From Hyposmocoma kahamanoa (taxonomy: Eukaryota > Arthropoda > Insecta > Lepidoptera > Cosmopterigidae): a stretch of DNA of 64,000 nucleotides. The notes beneath the pieces were generated by a model. It was not told where the DNA came from. It saw only the letters and a list, made by a program, of their open reading frames with translations, and made no database searches. Of this stretch, positions 9,225 through 19,912 are shown piece after piece (the first letter of the stretch is position 1; the number at the start of each line of letters is the position of its first letter). A program made the translations under genes and the position numbers. Location of the stretch: positions 902,647 to 966,646 of the forward strand of contig NW_020654422.1 of assembly GCF_003589595.1 (NCBI RefSeq). Reading direction: 5' to 3'.

Positions 9225-11387
9225 CAGGGCGCGAGGCAGGCCCTGAAGGTCGCAATAGGACGGGTCAAGGACTCTGCGAAAGAGGAGTTCTTGGCCACCC
9301 TGGACGCGGACCCATGGGGGAGGCCGTACAAAGTTGTGCGCAACAAAATGTACGGCGCATCTCCCATGGAGTCACTGGAGCTGGATCTCCTCAACCGGGT
9401 GGTGGTGGGCCTTTTCCCCGAACCGCAGCCCTTCACCCCACCGGCCATGGTGCCCCCCAGAACAGACGGGGGGCAGACTGAGGAACCCCCCCCGGAAATC
9501 ACCGAGGGGGAGTTGGAGTGGGCGGTGGGACGGCTGCGGGGGCTGAAGAAGGCTCCCGGCCCGGACGGGGTACCGGGACGAGTCCTTCGCATTGCCCTGA
9601 AGCATCTCGGGACCCGCCTCAAGCATCTCATGGATGACTGCTTGAGGACGGGGTTGTTCCCGAGATGCTGGAAGGAGGGAAGGCTCGTCCTGGTGCCTAA
9701 GCCGGGCCGACCTGCGGACTCCCCCTCGGGGTTCAGGCCCCTCGTCCTGCTGGACGAGGTGGCGAAGATCCTGGAGCGAATCATCGCCTCCAGGATCAAC
9801 GAACACCTGAGGGGGACAGGCCCCGATGTGTCGCAGCGGCAGTACGGGTTCAGGGCTGGACTTTCCACCCTGGACGCCCTGGAGTCGCTGCGACACATCG
9901 TGGAGGAGGGTAACGGCGAGAGGGAAGGCGTGGTGGCTGTGTCATTGGACATAGCCAACGCCTTCGGCACTCTCCCCTTCGCCGTTATCAGGGAGGCGCT
10001 GAGGTACCATAATATCCCCAGGTACCTCAGCCGTCTGGTGGAGCACTACCTGGAGGACAGGGTGGTGCTCTACCAGACGAGGGAAGGGAGGCGCGCCGAG
10101 CGCCCAATGAGGTGCGGAGTACCCCAGGGGTCCGTATTAGGACCACTACTGTGGAACCTGGGGTACGATTGGGTGCTGAGGGGCGCGCTGCTCCCCCGGA
10201 CGGCGGTCATCGCGTACGCCGATGACACGCTGGTGGCCGTCCGGGGGACCACCTTCCAGGAGGCGGCCCGAAGAGCCTCAGTAGCGGCGGACATGGTGGT
10301 CCGCCGAATACAACTGCTGGGGCTCGAGGTCGCCGTGCCGAAGACGGATGTGGCCGTCTTCGGCGGGAGGGGTAGAGGTTGGGCGGTGCCGGCAGGCGCC
10401 CACATCTCCATCGCGGGAGTATCGGTCCCGGTCAAGTCCCAGATGAAATATCTGGGACTTGTCCTGGACCGGCGATGGAACTTCGGGGAGCATTTCCGGC
10501 AACTTGCTCCCCGAATAGTGGGCGCCGCATCGGCGTTGAGCAGGCTCCTGCCCAACCTCGGGAGGCCGGGAGCCCCATGCAGAAGGCTATACGCCGGGGT
10601 GACCCGGAGTATGGCCTTATACGGGGCTCCCATTTGGAGTGGGGCCTTATCAGCGGCGACGAAGTCGGTGCTGAGGAGGCCCCAGAGGGTGGTCGCCCTG
10701 CGAATGTGCAGGGCGTACATGACGGTGGCCTGCGCTGCCGCATGCGTCCTCGCCGGTACTCCGCCGTGGGACCTCGAAGCCGAGGTCCTGGCGGAGGTCC
10801 ACACCTACCGGCGGGGAATGAGGGACCGAGGCGAGCGACCCGCTCCCCAAGAGGTGGAGCGGGAGCGCCGCCTCGCGGCGCAGCGCATGCGGGACCGGTG
10901 GAAAGAGGGCTTGGCGGATCCCCCCTATGGCGCTCGTACCATAGAGGCGATCCGCCCTGTCCTCGTAGAGTGGGTAAACCGGTCCCACGGGCCACTGTCG
11001 TTCCACCTTGTGCAGGTGCTGACCGGGCACGGCTGCTTCGGTCACTACCTGCACAAGGTGGCGAGGAGGGAACCGTCCCCGTCGTGCCACGAGTGCGGCG
11101 CTGCGGATGACACCGCGCAGCACACCCTAGAGGTGTGTAGCCGGTGGGATGAGCAGCGCCGCACTCTGACGGGGACTGTAGGGCAGGACCTCTCGCTGCC
11201 GAGTGTGGTTGCCGCCATGCTCGAAAGCGAGGAGTCCTGGGAGGCGGTGGCCTCCTTTTGCGCAGAGGTTATGTCGCAAAAGGAGGCCGCGGAGCGGATG
11301 CGCGAGGACGCGGCGGACGCGCACCCGCTCCGGCGCAGACGTACGGGGAGAAGGCGAAGGCAGTTCGCTGCTCGCCTGATCCCCTAG
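9225..11387 (+). CDS. R1-clade LINE ORF2, reverse transcriptase and C-terminal zinc-knuckle part
   Basis: Open from the truncation point through 11387 without a stop; the in-frame translation upstream of 9291 (QALKVAIGRVKDSAKEEFL) continues the R1-type pre-RT region. DPWGRPYKVV precedes the RT. Then KAPGPDGVPGRVL, GFRPLVLLDEVAKILERI, QYGFRAGLSTLDAL, VSLDIANAF, CGVPQGSVLGPLLWNL and the catalytic IAYADDTLV box. The C-terminus carries CHECGAADDTAQHTLEVC, the C-x2-C-x7-H-x4-C knuckle typical of R1-clade ORF2. The tail is Arg-rich. About 720 codons remain. No start codon of its own is expected because of the 5' truncation. RT residues look intact, but without endonuclease the copy cannot move by itself. 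Confidence 0.9.
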   Translation, partial: QGARQALKVAIGRVKDSAKEEFLATLDADPWGRPYKVVRNKMYGASPMESLELDLLNRVVVGLFPEPQPFTPPAMVPPRTDGGQTEEPPPEITEGELEWAVGRLRGLKKAPGPDGVPGRVLRIALKHLGTRLKHLMDDCLRTGLFPRCWKEGRLVLVPKPGRPADSPSGFRPLVLLDEVAKILERIIASRINEHLRGTGPDVSQRQYGFRAGLSTLDALESLRHIVEEGNGEREGVVAVSLDIANAFGTLPFAVIREALRYHNIPRYLSRLVEHYLEDRVVLYQTREGRRAERPMRCGVPQGSVLGPLLWNLGYDWVLRGALLPRTAVIAYADDTLVAVRGTTFQEAARRASVAADMVVRRIQLLGLEVAVPKTDVAVFGGRGRGWAVPAGAHISIAGVSVPVKSQMKYLGLVLDRRWNFGEHFRQLAPRIVGAASALSRLLPNLGRPGAPCRRLYAGVTRSMALYGAPIWSGALSAATKSVLRRPQRVVALRMCRAYMTVACAAACVLAGTPPWDLEAEVLAEVHTYRRGMRDRGERPAPQEVERERRLAAQRMRDRWKEGLADPPYGARTIEAIRPVLVEWVNRSHGPLSFHLVQVLTGHGCFGHYLHKVARREPSPSCHECGAADDTAQHTLEVCSRWDEQRRTLTGTVGQDLSLPSVVAAMLESEESWEAVASFCAEVMSQKEAAERMREDAADAHPLRRRRTGRRRRQFAARLIP

Positions 11388-11636
11388 TGAGACCAGCGGG
11401 CTCTGGACAGGGACTCCGGAGCCTGCACTGCACAGCCTCACTCGTCTGGGGGGCGGGTCGGAGGACAACCGACTCGCCCCTCCGTTGGCGCGGGAGCCCT
11501 GGCGTAAGCTAGGGCGGCCGGGCGGCGTCGTGGTGAATGTTCACTGATCCCACGGCGCCGACTCAACCGGCGAGAGGGAAACCCGGGGGGGTTTTAGTGG
11601 GGTAGTCCCTCAGTTTGGAGGGAGAGTCCCCAAAAA
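9225..11636 (+). mobile_element. LINE 2: 5'-truncated R1-clade retrotransposon
   Basis: A GC-rich 2.4-kb insertion that contrasts sharply with AT-rich flanks. It is bounded by a 14-15 bp direct duplication and ends in a short A-run (11632-11636). It lies antisense inside the endonuclease ORF of LINE 1. Because it begins inside the coding region, it lacks ORF1 and the endonuclease domain: a typical 5' truncation of target-primed reverse transcription. Confidence 0.9.
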
Positions 11637-11650
11637 GGCCGGGCTGTCTC
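11637..11650. repeat. Right target-site duplication of the R1-clade insertion
   Basis: Exact partner of the 14-mer at 9211-9224. Confidence 0.9.
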
Positions 11651-11773
11651 GAGGTGATGGTGGACAGCTTTGAGGTTGGAGTGGAGTCCGCGGATGTTAG
11701 CGAACTCAATAATAAACGCGGTGGGGGGATTAGGCACCGCTGGACGATCTGCATTCTTATGTTGCGCTGTCAT
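11637..11773 (-). pseudogene. LINE 1 ORF2 N-terminus (severed)
   Basis: ATG at 11771-11773 (- strand) opens MTAQHKNADRPAVP and leads into FIIEFANIRGLHSNLKAVHH, the start of an endonuclease domain (the N-I-R-G-L motif). It reaches LETARP at the insertion boundary, where the same residues restart at 9224. The start was chosen because it is the last ATG before the conserved motif. Confidence 0.8.
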
Positions 11774-12420
11774 GGTGGGTAAGAAGGACGGTAGTGTGAA
11801 GAGATGAAGCCTTCGGCACCGTACCGAAGAAGAAAAATGAGGGGAACTGCAATACATGCCATTGATCTTTTGAAGGATAGCCGGCTGACCCGCCGAACGG
11901 AAGGGCCCCCGTCCCCCCCCGGGATATGCCGCCGGGACCCCATATTCCGGTCACTAACCGGCACGACGCGACGACCTACCCCAAGATTATGCGCGGCATG
12001 GTGGGGCAGCCTCTAGGGGTAGTTAGTCCCTATTGGGCCCCTGTACTGTACCGCGGGCGGCCAGCGGACCACCGTTTCTACGGGTCTCCCTGGGCGGCAG
12101 GTCAACTAGATATCCCTCAACAAGTGACATGGCGAATATCCGCCTCAGTCCTCCCAGATACCGCGCCGAAAACACCACGTGCACTGGATGTACACCAACT
12201 GATCCCTGAACGCGATTCGCAAAAGCGTTTCACTGTGGAGGGTTTTCCGCCGTGTGTACTGTGGTCGCTATCCAGTCGGCACAAAGCCTACCACAACGCT
12301 AAGCAGAGGGACACTTGTGACGTCCTCGGTCGCCTCTTACGACCCCCACGGGCATGTATAGGGAGGCGACAATGTATTCTTAAGCCGTCGCCCCACGGCA
12401 AAATTCTCAATATTCGTTGA
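11774..12420 (-). other. 5' UTR of LINE 1
   Basis: GC-rich sequence (including CGTCCTCGGTCGCCTCTTACGACC antisense-adjacent blocks around 12322-12345) that differs from the AT-rich DNA beyond 12420. From general recall, the GTCGCCTCTTACGACCCCCACGG block is frequent at 5' ends of lepidopteran LINEs. A 164-codon + strand ORF here is a shadow of this composition. Confidence 0.55.
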
Positions 12421-13070
12421 GGTTCTGCTTATCTGTGATTTCAGTATTCTACTTGCGCAATACTTTCTTTGTCACACTAAAAGCCTTGTCTCAAATTGGC
12501 AAATTCCGAGTATTACAGGGTCATTCAGGTTAACTAAGCTCTGTGGGTAAGTGTGCGCAAGATCTATATCTCCAGAACGAAGGAAAGAGAGGTTGGCGGT
12601 TTGTTCGGGTCAAATCAAGGGTAACTTATTAGTTCCGATTTGGCACATGGTCACTGGTTAACGTTTTTAAGAATCTGTTTTTATTGTTTATGTCCATAGA
12701 CTTTTGTATCTCAAAAAACAGTGTATATAGCAACTGTATTTTTATCCCGTAACTGTTTATTATATATAACTCTCTATATTTCTTTAAAAAATTCAGACTA
12801 TAGTCGGTTCCAAATATTATTTGGTTTTCATTTGCAATTCTATGCTCGAAGGAAAGAGCGCGTGGGTAAGTGTGCGCGTGTATGACCTTATAATTTTTTA
12901 CTACTTACAATATTTTCATCCATTCATTTGTACAATATTTGTAACATGCTTTCATTTTATATTTCAGTACCTTATCGTCATACCACTGAATTCTACAGGG
13001 TTATTTTTATAATACTTACAACCTCGCCATAGGACTATATTAATAAGTTCATAAACAACAACTTTTTTTA
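12421..13070. other. AT-rich intergenic stretch
   Basis: No gene or recognised repeat seen. Confidence 0.5.
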
Positions 13071-13283
13071 ACTGCCTCTGTGGCCGAACGGTTACCATGC
13101 CGGACTGCCACGCAGAGGTCCTGGGTTCGATTCCCGGGCCGGAGAAATATTTGTATAGTTTACATTTATTTCTCACGTGAGTTTGGGTGTAATTTATCGT
13201 TATCTATGCGTGTGTCCATGGCACCCGCGATACAGGGTTTCCCTAGTGCGGGGCTATGAGTGTGCGCGTGATATTATTATTTT
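13071..13283 (+). mobile_element. tRNA-derived SINE family T1, full length
   Basis: The head matches a tRNA: TGGCCGAACGG fits the polymerase III A box and GGGTTCGATTCCCGGG the B box, in the correct spacing. An unrelated body follows (GAGAAATATTTGTATA..TTTATTTCTC..GTCCATGGCACCCGCG..CTAGTGCGGGGCTATGAGTGTGCG) and a short ATT-repeat tail. Further copies lie at 31876-32077, 37128-37577, 46243-46465, 47273-47370, 60716-61085 and 63628-63757. Confidence 0.85.
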
Positions 13284-13542
13284 TCCATGACTTTTTACAA
13301 AACATAATAAATTTACGAAAAATAATCTTTTAAGTTTTTGTTGTAATGCCTTACAGTTTTTAGATCTCTATTTGGTAGAATAATTTCAAACGTGCAAGCG
13401 TTCTCCGCAACGACTCCCATCTCCGTCCGAACACACTTTACCATTTAGAACGATCTATTTATTTTTGTATGAAAGTAAAATCTGATGAATTATTAAGTCA
13501 TAGAATAAAAGTTATTGTTTATGATGTTAGTAATATAGTCCT
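13284..13542. other. AT-rich intergenic stretch
   Basis: Nothing recognisable between SINE T1 and the tail of the next LINE. Confidence 0.5.
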
Positions 13543-13571
13543 GTGATAAAGATAAAGATAAAGATAAAGAT
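13543..13571 (-). repeat. (GATAAA)4 tail of the - strand LINE 3
   Basis: GATAAA is repeated four times at the 3' end of the adjacent - strand LINE. Short tandem repeats instead of poly(A) at 3' ends are known for CR1, L2 and related LINE groups. Confidence 0.6.
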
Positions 13572-13948
13572 CATTTATTTGTGGTAGTAGGTACAGTTTG
13601 ATAAAAAATAATACATGTAAGATCCACTACAACCAGTTTCGTCGAAACATACAAAATATAATATAATGGTGGTGGTCGCATAATATTCAGACACGTATTA
13701 AAAAACAAAAAATCACAAAAATATTAAAAAGAAAAAGAATAAAAATGTAGAGATATCATAATAAAAATAGTCAAAATTAATGTCAAAATATAAGGCTAAA
13801 AATTTACATGTCAAAATGCGAATGTCAAACTTATATACTCTACATTCCCATGTCTCCCTAGGTCACCATAATTATATGGTCCGCATGTCAAAAATTTATA
13901 AAAAACAAAATACAATAAGTCCGTTAGAATTAATAAAAACTTTCAAAC

Positions 13949-16526
13949 TTAAATCCACGTCGAATTCATAAACTCTTCTATATTATAAAAACATTTGTCA
14001 ATCAAATACTGCTTACATTTTTTTTTTAAAAGATTCTGAATGCAGTTCTCTGGTGGATTTGGGTACTTTGTTATACAATCTTGGCAGCATACAGAGCACA
14101 CTTTTTGACATTAGTGCTGTTCTATGTGGGGGCATAGCAACCGCATCATTATCTCTTCTTTGCCTGCTTCTTACTTCCGTGAGTTTAGCAAACAAATTAG
14201 GGTTTGTTTTGACAAATAATAAAGATTGTAGAATATAATATAAAGATGGTAATGTAAGAATATTGTATTTTTTAAAATAGGGTAAGCAGCTGTCCATGCG
14301 AGAAATACTAAATATAGCTCTTATGCACTTCTTTTGTGCTTTAAACACTAATTCCCAATCTGTAGAATTACCCCAAAAAATAATTCCATAACTTAAATGT
14401 GAAGCCACTATACCATAATAAGCAGTCAATAATGAGTTAATGTCAATTATATGAGCCAATCTGTACAACGCATAAGATGAAATGCTAAGTTTTTTACATA
14501 GAGTTTGAATGTGTGCTTTCCATGTCAACTTACTATCTATCATTACACCCAAAAATTTAGTTTCGGTTACTTGTCCTATACTTATTTTTTCGTAACTAAC
14601 ATTAACGTTATTATTATTCTGTCTGTGACTGTAATGCATTACTTTAGTTTTCTCAAGATTGATACTGAGATTGTTTTCATTTAACCAAGATATTACAGAC
14701 TCTACAGCTTCATTAATTTCATGTTCATATGTACTTTTGTTTTTGCACTTAATCGTTATTGTACTGTCATCTGCAAAGAGAGAAACATGGTGATTCGGTA
14801 CAACATTAGGCAGATCATTAATGTACAAAATGAATAGTAGGGGGCCTAAAACACTGCCTTGTGGAACGCCGTACAGTATTTCTCTAATACAAGACCTAAA
14901 TACACATTCAATTTTAGTATAACTATCTATGTTACTGATTTCAGTTATTTGTTTACGGTTATTAAGATACGATGATATTAATTTAAGAGTATTACCTCGT
15001 ATACCATAGGTTTCCAGTTTACCTAGCAGTATTTTGTGCTCTACATGATCAAAAGCTTGAGTCATGTCGCAAAAAATAGAGCAAACTGGCATACTTTTAT
15101 CGACATTTGATATGACTTCCTTCATGAAATCATATATAGCCATATTTGTATTCTTTTTAGGCCGAAAACCTTTTTGCTCATGGGCTATTATATTATATTT
15201 TTCTAAAAAATTTAGTAACTGCAAACTTATGTACTTTTCAAATACTTTTGATATGATTGGTAGTAATGCTATGGGCCTATAGTTATTCATTACTTCCTTA
15301 TCCTCTTTTTTGTAAAGCGGTTTGATTATGACTGTTTTTAAGTCTTCCGGATAGATACCTTGTGTTATACACATATTTAGAATATAGCATAAATGGTTCT
15401 TTATTTCCTCAGCCACCGACTTCAAAACCTTTGTACATATTTCGTCATATCCAACGCTTTTAGTATTCTTTAGTGACTTTATAATTCTTATAATATCTTC
15501 TGGTATACAAGGTGCCATAAACATAGAATTACATTTTTTCCCTAAATTTTGTCGATTGAGTACAGATTTGTCCCTAATTAGTACAGTTTTGTCAATAAAA
15601 AAGTCATTAAAAGAATTTGCAATTAGTGTTGGATTCGTAACACTAGTGTTGTTCACTTTTATACGTGTAATTGATTCCCTAGGTACATTTTGCTTACATG
15701 TATTTATTAACTCCCATGTTACTTTCGATTTATTTGAAGCAGCATTAATTTTCAGAGTGTTTTGTAATCGCTTCATGGATTTTATTGTTTTTTTTAGCGA
15801 TTTCGAGTATGCATGATATGCTGATTTATTATGTTGGTTTGGCTGCTTTCTATATTTCCACAGCAAAACTCTTTTTTTTCTGCTACTAGTCTTTATGCCT
15901 TTGGAAATCCATTTATTGTTAGAAGTTGTTTTAATTTTTATATATCTAAATGGAAAACATAAGTTATAGAATAATTTAAAATCTGAGATAAAAGAAACAT
16001 AGGCTTTATTTGGATCCTTAGTTGTATAGACTTCCAAAAAAGATAAGCTTTTTAGGCAATATTTAAACTTTTCAATGTTTTCTTTAGAATAATCGCGTCT
16101 AAGTATACGCCAATAATTTAATATACACACTCTTTTAACCGGAAATTTTAGCAACTGCGCTGTATGATCAGATAGTCCTAAATCAATTACTTCGGCAGAA
16201 TGTCCTACTTGTACATTATGTGCAAAATTGTCAATACACGTATTGCTTACTAGTCGCGTTGGATGCCTTATGCCTAGTCTGAAGTTAAAATTTAAAAGTA
16301 TACATTCAAATTCTAAAACAGCACTATCTCTCTTCATTAAGTCAATATTAAAATCTCCTGCTATTACAATTCTATTTTTAGATTTTTTTAAAATGGTGTT
16401 AAACAGTTTATACAATTGTGCAAAAAATATGTTAATACTACTGCTATATGGCACTCTGTAAATACATACAACAATAACATGATAGTCAATGAGCTCTATC
16501 GCACAACACTCAAATGCACCCGTCAC
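13949..16526 (-). pseudogene. LINE 3 ORF2, endonuclease + reverse transcriptase
   Basis: An 837-codon frame (14013-16526) starts inside the endonuclease domain (VVCIYRVPYSS, IVIAGDFNIDLM, LGLSDHTAQLL). The RT follows: IIKPLYKKEDKEVMNNYRPI, KGFRPKKNTNMAIYDF, IFCDMTQAFDHVEH, YGVPQGSVLGPLLFILYIND and the catalytic SLFADDSTIT box. The frame ends at ESFKKKM because of a 1-base change in an A-run at ~14021. The other frame continues KQYLIDKCFYNIEEFMN to a stop at 13949-13951, which is the normal LINE C-terminus. The N-terminal endonuclease strand is missing, so the copy is 5' truncated. Style is CR1/jockey-like. Confidence 0.85.
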
Positions 16527-16740
16527 GCTTAGTTTTTTTACTTCACTTAGCTCTTTCCATCGCAGACCTTTTCGTTTTTGTGAGGTTGTTAGTATTTTAA
16601 ATAGCCCAAACTTACATCAGTTTTTACGTTGATAAGTTATCAATATGATATTACTTTCTATTTTTCATATTTTTATATTACATATAGTAAGTAATATCAA
16701 CAATATAATTCAAACATATTTAGGTTTTTTAATAAACAAT

Positions 16741-16961
16741 TGTACGAATAAATCGTACGTGTCTGTTCTTAATTTAGGTCGTAAACATTATGCTTCCTTT
16801 ACAATAAATTTTAGTGTACATCACGCACTCAGCGGAGTTTGTCGTTTTAATTACCTCCGTCCATCACCTTATCATATTATCAATATCACGATCAAATATC
16901 AAAGATTATCATCATTCTTATCAATTATCATTATATCAGTGAATGTAGAATAAACCCTACA
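16741..16961 (+). repeat. 5' LTR
   Basis: Differs from the 3' LTR at two adjacent-region bases (GTGTACATC vs GCATACATC) and one more (AATTACC vs AATGACC). It opens with a perfect small stem, GTACGA-ATAAA-TCGTAC. Confidence 0.9.
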
Positions 16962-17305
16962 TTTGTTTTTTTTTGTGTTTTATCAAATGACATTAGTGAA
17001 TTAACACAGCTTGTTGAAAGTGGGACATTTATACAACATTCAACAAGTCAGACTAAGTGATAGTGTGAACACCAGTGTATCATCAGAACACCACCAGCTT
17101 ATCAATTTATCGCAATTTATAAATTTTATCATTTGGTGTTTTTGTTTCTAAACTGCGGTCGCGAATCGGTTCTTACGGCCTCCCACCAGCGGGTCTCACC
17201 GGTAGAATTGAGAACAGCGCATAGATTGCAGCCAGGTTACAATTACACTAAACAACACTACTTATCATCATGCAGAATACACAGGAATTATTGGACCGTC
17301 AGAGT
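16962..17305 (+). other. Leader region after the 5' LTR
   Basis: Non-coding stretch between the 5' LTR and the first open pol-tail codons. A clear tRNA primer-binding site could not be identified right after the LTR; the bases there are T-rich. The deletion junction of gag-pol must lie in or near the end of this region. Confidence 0.5.
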
Positions 17306-17307
17306 CT

Positions 17308-19224
17308 TCTAATAAATGAGATCCGGACGTAATACAATTATCATCCAGATGGCAACTGGTTCAAAGTATAAACAAACAAATTTGGAAACGGTGGTCTAAC
17401 GAATATTTGCAACAACTTCAAATAAGATCAAAATGGCAAAAAACCATAGAAAACCTCAAAAAGGACGACGTAGTAGTTATCAAGGAAGAAAACATGCCTC
17501 CAGGCAAGTGGGCGCTAGCACGCGTTTGTGAACTTCACCCTGGCAAGGATGGACATACCAGGGTTGTATCCCTGAAAACGCAAAATAACACCATGAAGCG
17601 ACCTATCAACAAATTAATACTGTTGCCGGTAAACGACATCAAGGATAAAGCTAAAATTCAAAACTCAGAGCCAAAAGCTACTAGACAATTGCGAGCAAGA
17701 AAAAATATTCCGAGAAGCTTCTTTGTCACCGCTCTACTTTTATTCACGGCATTAATTCCTTCAACCCTGCAGCAATCGTTTAATATCACTCCGATTAAGA
17801 GCCATAACTCACTGTATTTCGACAAGATAGCCGAGATGCAGGTTATAAAGGATCAATGGACCATGATTGTTTACATTAACATGACAACCTACTGGAGCAA
17901 TATAAACAACCTGGAACAATACATGGTAACCCTAAATAGTTTGCGCAACGAATCGGAAATCGCCTCAAATATAATTTCACAGTACGAACACGAGATGAAA
18001 GAAATTCAACACTTTAACAACTTACTATTATCAACTCATCATCGAAACAAAAGAGGTCTCGTCAATGCGATCGGAAACGTGGCAAATGCATTGTTTGGCG
18101 TCCTCGAAGACAAGTTTGCAGAACAATATAAGAGAGACATAGAGACCTTACAGGAAAATGAATCACATCTTCTAACATTATTAAAAAATCAGACCACCGT
18201 TGTAGAAGCCGAAAACAACATTCTACATCGAAGTGAACAAAATATGCACAAACAATTTCAAGCCATACATAATCATCTACAGGACATTACAAGAGATACT
18301 AATTTTATCAAAAAATCATACTACATCCTATCAAATACTATATTTATCGGCGCTATGATATCCAATATTCACAGAGTTCAAGACAGTCTATTGAATACAG
18401 TAACTGACATCTGTCAAGGACACCTAGATCTACATATTGTAACTCCAGAACAATTATTAAAACAACTTAACATAATTTCTGGACAACTCAACCGAGATTT
18501 GTCAGTGCCTGTAAAGCCAGAAAACATTACACATCTGTATGACATTCTACGCGTTAAGGCAAAAGTCAAACAAAACTATTTAATAATGGAAGTTAAGATT
18601 CCGTTAACTACAAACGAAATGTATGAACTCCACCGTGTAATAAGCCTACCACAAACAATAGATCGCAAAGCAACGTACGCATTACCTGCTTCAGATCATA
18701 TTGCATTCAATATGAGAAAGGACACATTTATACCAATGACGCAGAGTGAATTACTATCATGCATAAATTATCATCAAGACAGAGTATTATGTGGCCTCAA
18801 CGCTCCTATATATGAACTGAAAGTTGGACAATCTATATGTGATATCAGAATCATATCTAAGGAAAGCAATCAAACATTTTGTAAACTTACAACAACTCAA
18901 TGTACTGATGTATGGATCAAGTTACACAATAGTGGCGCGTGGCTATATTCGTGTTGTGAAGAGTGCCGCGTACGTATCATGTGTCCAGCGAATCTAACGT
19001 CGCAACGATTGAATGGCAGCGGCATTATTGCCTTAGGTCAAGACTGCGCCGTGAAAAGAGATACCTTCACATTGTTTGCACATCATGGTTATCAAAGTCA
19101 ACTCAACATTAATTCTATGCAAAATGTGAAACCTCGTACTATATCAGCGCTGAATGAATTTATCAACACTACAATACCTGCCAGACAAGACAATACAGAT
19201 TATGACGACAAGGGTACGAACTGA
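17308..19224 (+). pseudogene. Pol C-terminal tail fused in frame to an env-like (fusion protein) ectodomain
   Basis: One open frame from about 17308 to TGA 19222-19224 (605 codons from 17407). The first ~70 codons match the C-terminal domain of BEL/Pao polyproteins (KKDDVVVIKEENMPPGKWAL, RVCELHPGKDGHTRVV). A hydrophobic signal-like segment follows (SFFVTALLLFTALIP, about residues 104-118). Around residue 213 lies a basic furin-type site with a hydrophobic fusion-peptide-like stretch (RNKR then GLVNAIGNVANALFG), as in insect errantivirus-like Env and baculovirus F proteins. Several C residues and N-glycosylation motifs follow. The frame stops before the membrane anchor, which lies in another frame immediately downstream, so the product would lack its anchor. 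Confidence 0.8.
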
Positions 19225-19532
19225 TAAAGAAGCAAATACAAAATATTAAGGAAGCAAGCATCCATAGTGTAACAGATCATGATACTCACCATTACATCAT
19301 GATTTATGTACTACTGTCTATCTGCATTTCTTTAGTTGTTTCTATTATCTATATATTCTATTTCCTCAGATGGAGAAGGAGACCAAAGAACAACAAACAG
19401 GACATACAGGAGCGCCAAATTACACCGAGAGGTCCAAGTACATCACTTAGACAATTTCCTCCAGAAGGCCTCTATGCTAAACCAGAGGAGACAAGGCGTA
19501 CTAAGTTCGGACCCATTATTATTGAAGATTAA
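19225..19532 (+). pseudogene. Env-like membrane anchor and cytoplasmic tail, out of frame
   Basis: The next frame is open across the upstream stop and encodes a strong transmembrane helix (VLLSICISLVVSIIYIFYFL, near 19308-19367) followed by a basic RWRRRPK stop-transfer and a ~45-residue tail ending at 19530-19532. Position, order and topology show it is the C-terminus of the same env-like gene, separated by a frameshift in roughly 19200-19221. Confidence 0.75.
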
Positions 19533-19691
19533 ATAATAATAACTATTTAATTATTTTACCTTAATTTAATTATTTAAATTATTTGTTTTAATTTTACACC
19601 TTTACATTGTTTAATTTTATCTTATTTTACATTTATATTCATCTTTATCATAATTTTACATTTGATTTATTCTTTTCTTAGACCGCCAAGA

Positions 19692-19912
19692 TGTACGAAT
19701 AAATCGTACGTGTCTGTTCTTAATTTAGGTCGTAAACATTATGCTTCCTTTACAATAAATTTTAGCATACATCACGCACTCAGCGGAGTTTGTCGTTTTA
19801 ATGACCTCCGTCCATCACCTTATCATATTATCAATATCACGATCAAATATCAAAGATTATCATCATTCTTATCAATTATCATTATATCAGTGAATGTAGA
19901 ATAAACCCTACA
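19692..19912 (+). repeat. 3' LTR
   Basis: 98.6% identical to the 5' LTR by eye. It is preceded by GACCGCCAAGA, a weak candidate for a polypurine tract. Confidence 0.9.

Larger units (their letters stand above)
6303..12420 (-). mobile_element. LINE 1: near-complete non-LTR retrotransposon, interrupted by an R1-clade LINE
   Basis: Read on the - strand, the element has a GC-rich 5' UTR (about 12420-11774), an endonuclease-reverse transcriptase ORF that starts at ATG 11773, is interrupted at 11637/9224 by a nested element, resumes and ends at 6435, then a 3' UTR and an A-tail (T-run at 6314-6330 on the + strand). Without the insertion it would be ~3.7 kb. The reading frame matches exactly across the insertion (GAG ACA GCC CGG CCT on both sides), so the host LINE was intact there when hit. 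The LINE clade is uncertain; the RT style is of the jockey/Daphne kind rather than R1 or RTE. Confidence 0.85.
16741..19912 (+). mobile_element. LTR retrotransposon reduced to pol tail and env-like gene
   Basis: Two 221-bp direct repeats (16741-16961 and 19692-19912) enclose 2.7 kb. The repeats start TGTACG and end CCCTACA; I count three mismatches, i.e. 98.6% identity, so insertion was recent. CAAT (or ACAAT, depending on where the LTR is cut) flanks both sides as target duplication. Gag, protease, RT, RNase H and most of integrase are absent, leaving the C-terminal part of pol and env. The pol tail is of the BEL/Pao type. The copy cannot be autonomous. Confidence 0.88.

Noticed and set aside
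9194..9970. Long - strand ORF opposite the R1-clade RT
   Set aside because: A shadow frame: the + strand carries an ordered RT with the catalytic YADD box, and high GC content suppresses stops on the other strand.
10070..11123. Several further long ORFs in other frames of the R1-clade element
   Set aside because: Same GC-driven shadows; no domains, Arg/Pro-rich composition.
11926..12420. 164-codon + strand ORF
   Set aside because: It lies in the 5' UTR of LINE 1, antisense to it, with no recognisable domain.
13090..13141. A tRNA gene on the + strand
   Set aside because: A and B boxes are present, but the sequence continues into a SINE body shared by seven copies and the acceptor stem is not complete.
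13543..13571. CRISPR-like or satellite array
   Set aside because: Only four GATAAA units, positioned as a LINE 3' tail; no spacers and no cas genes. The organism is eukaryotic.
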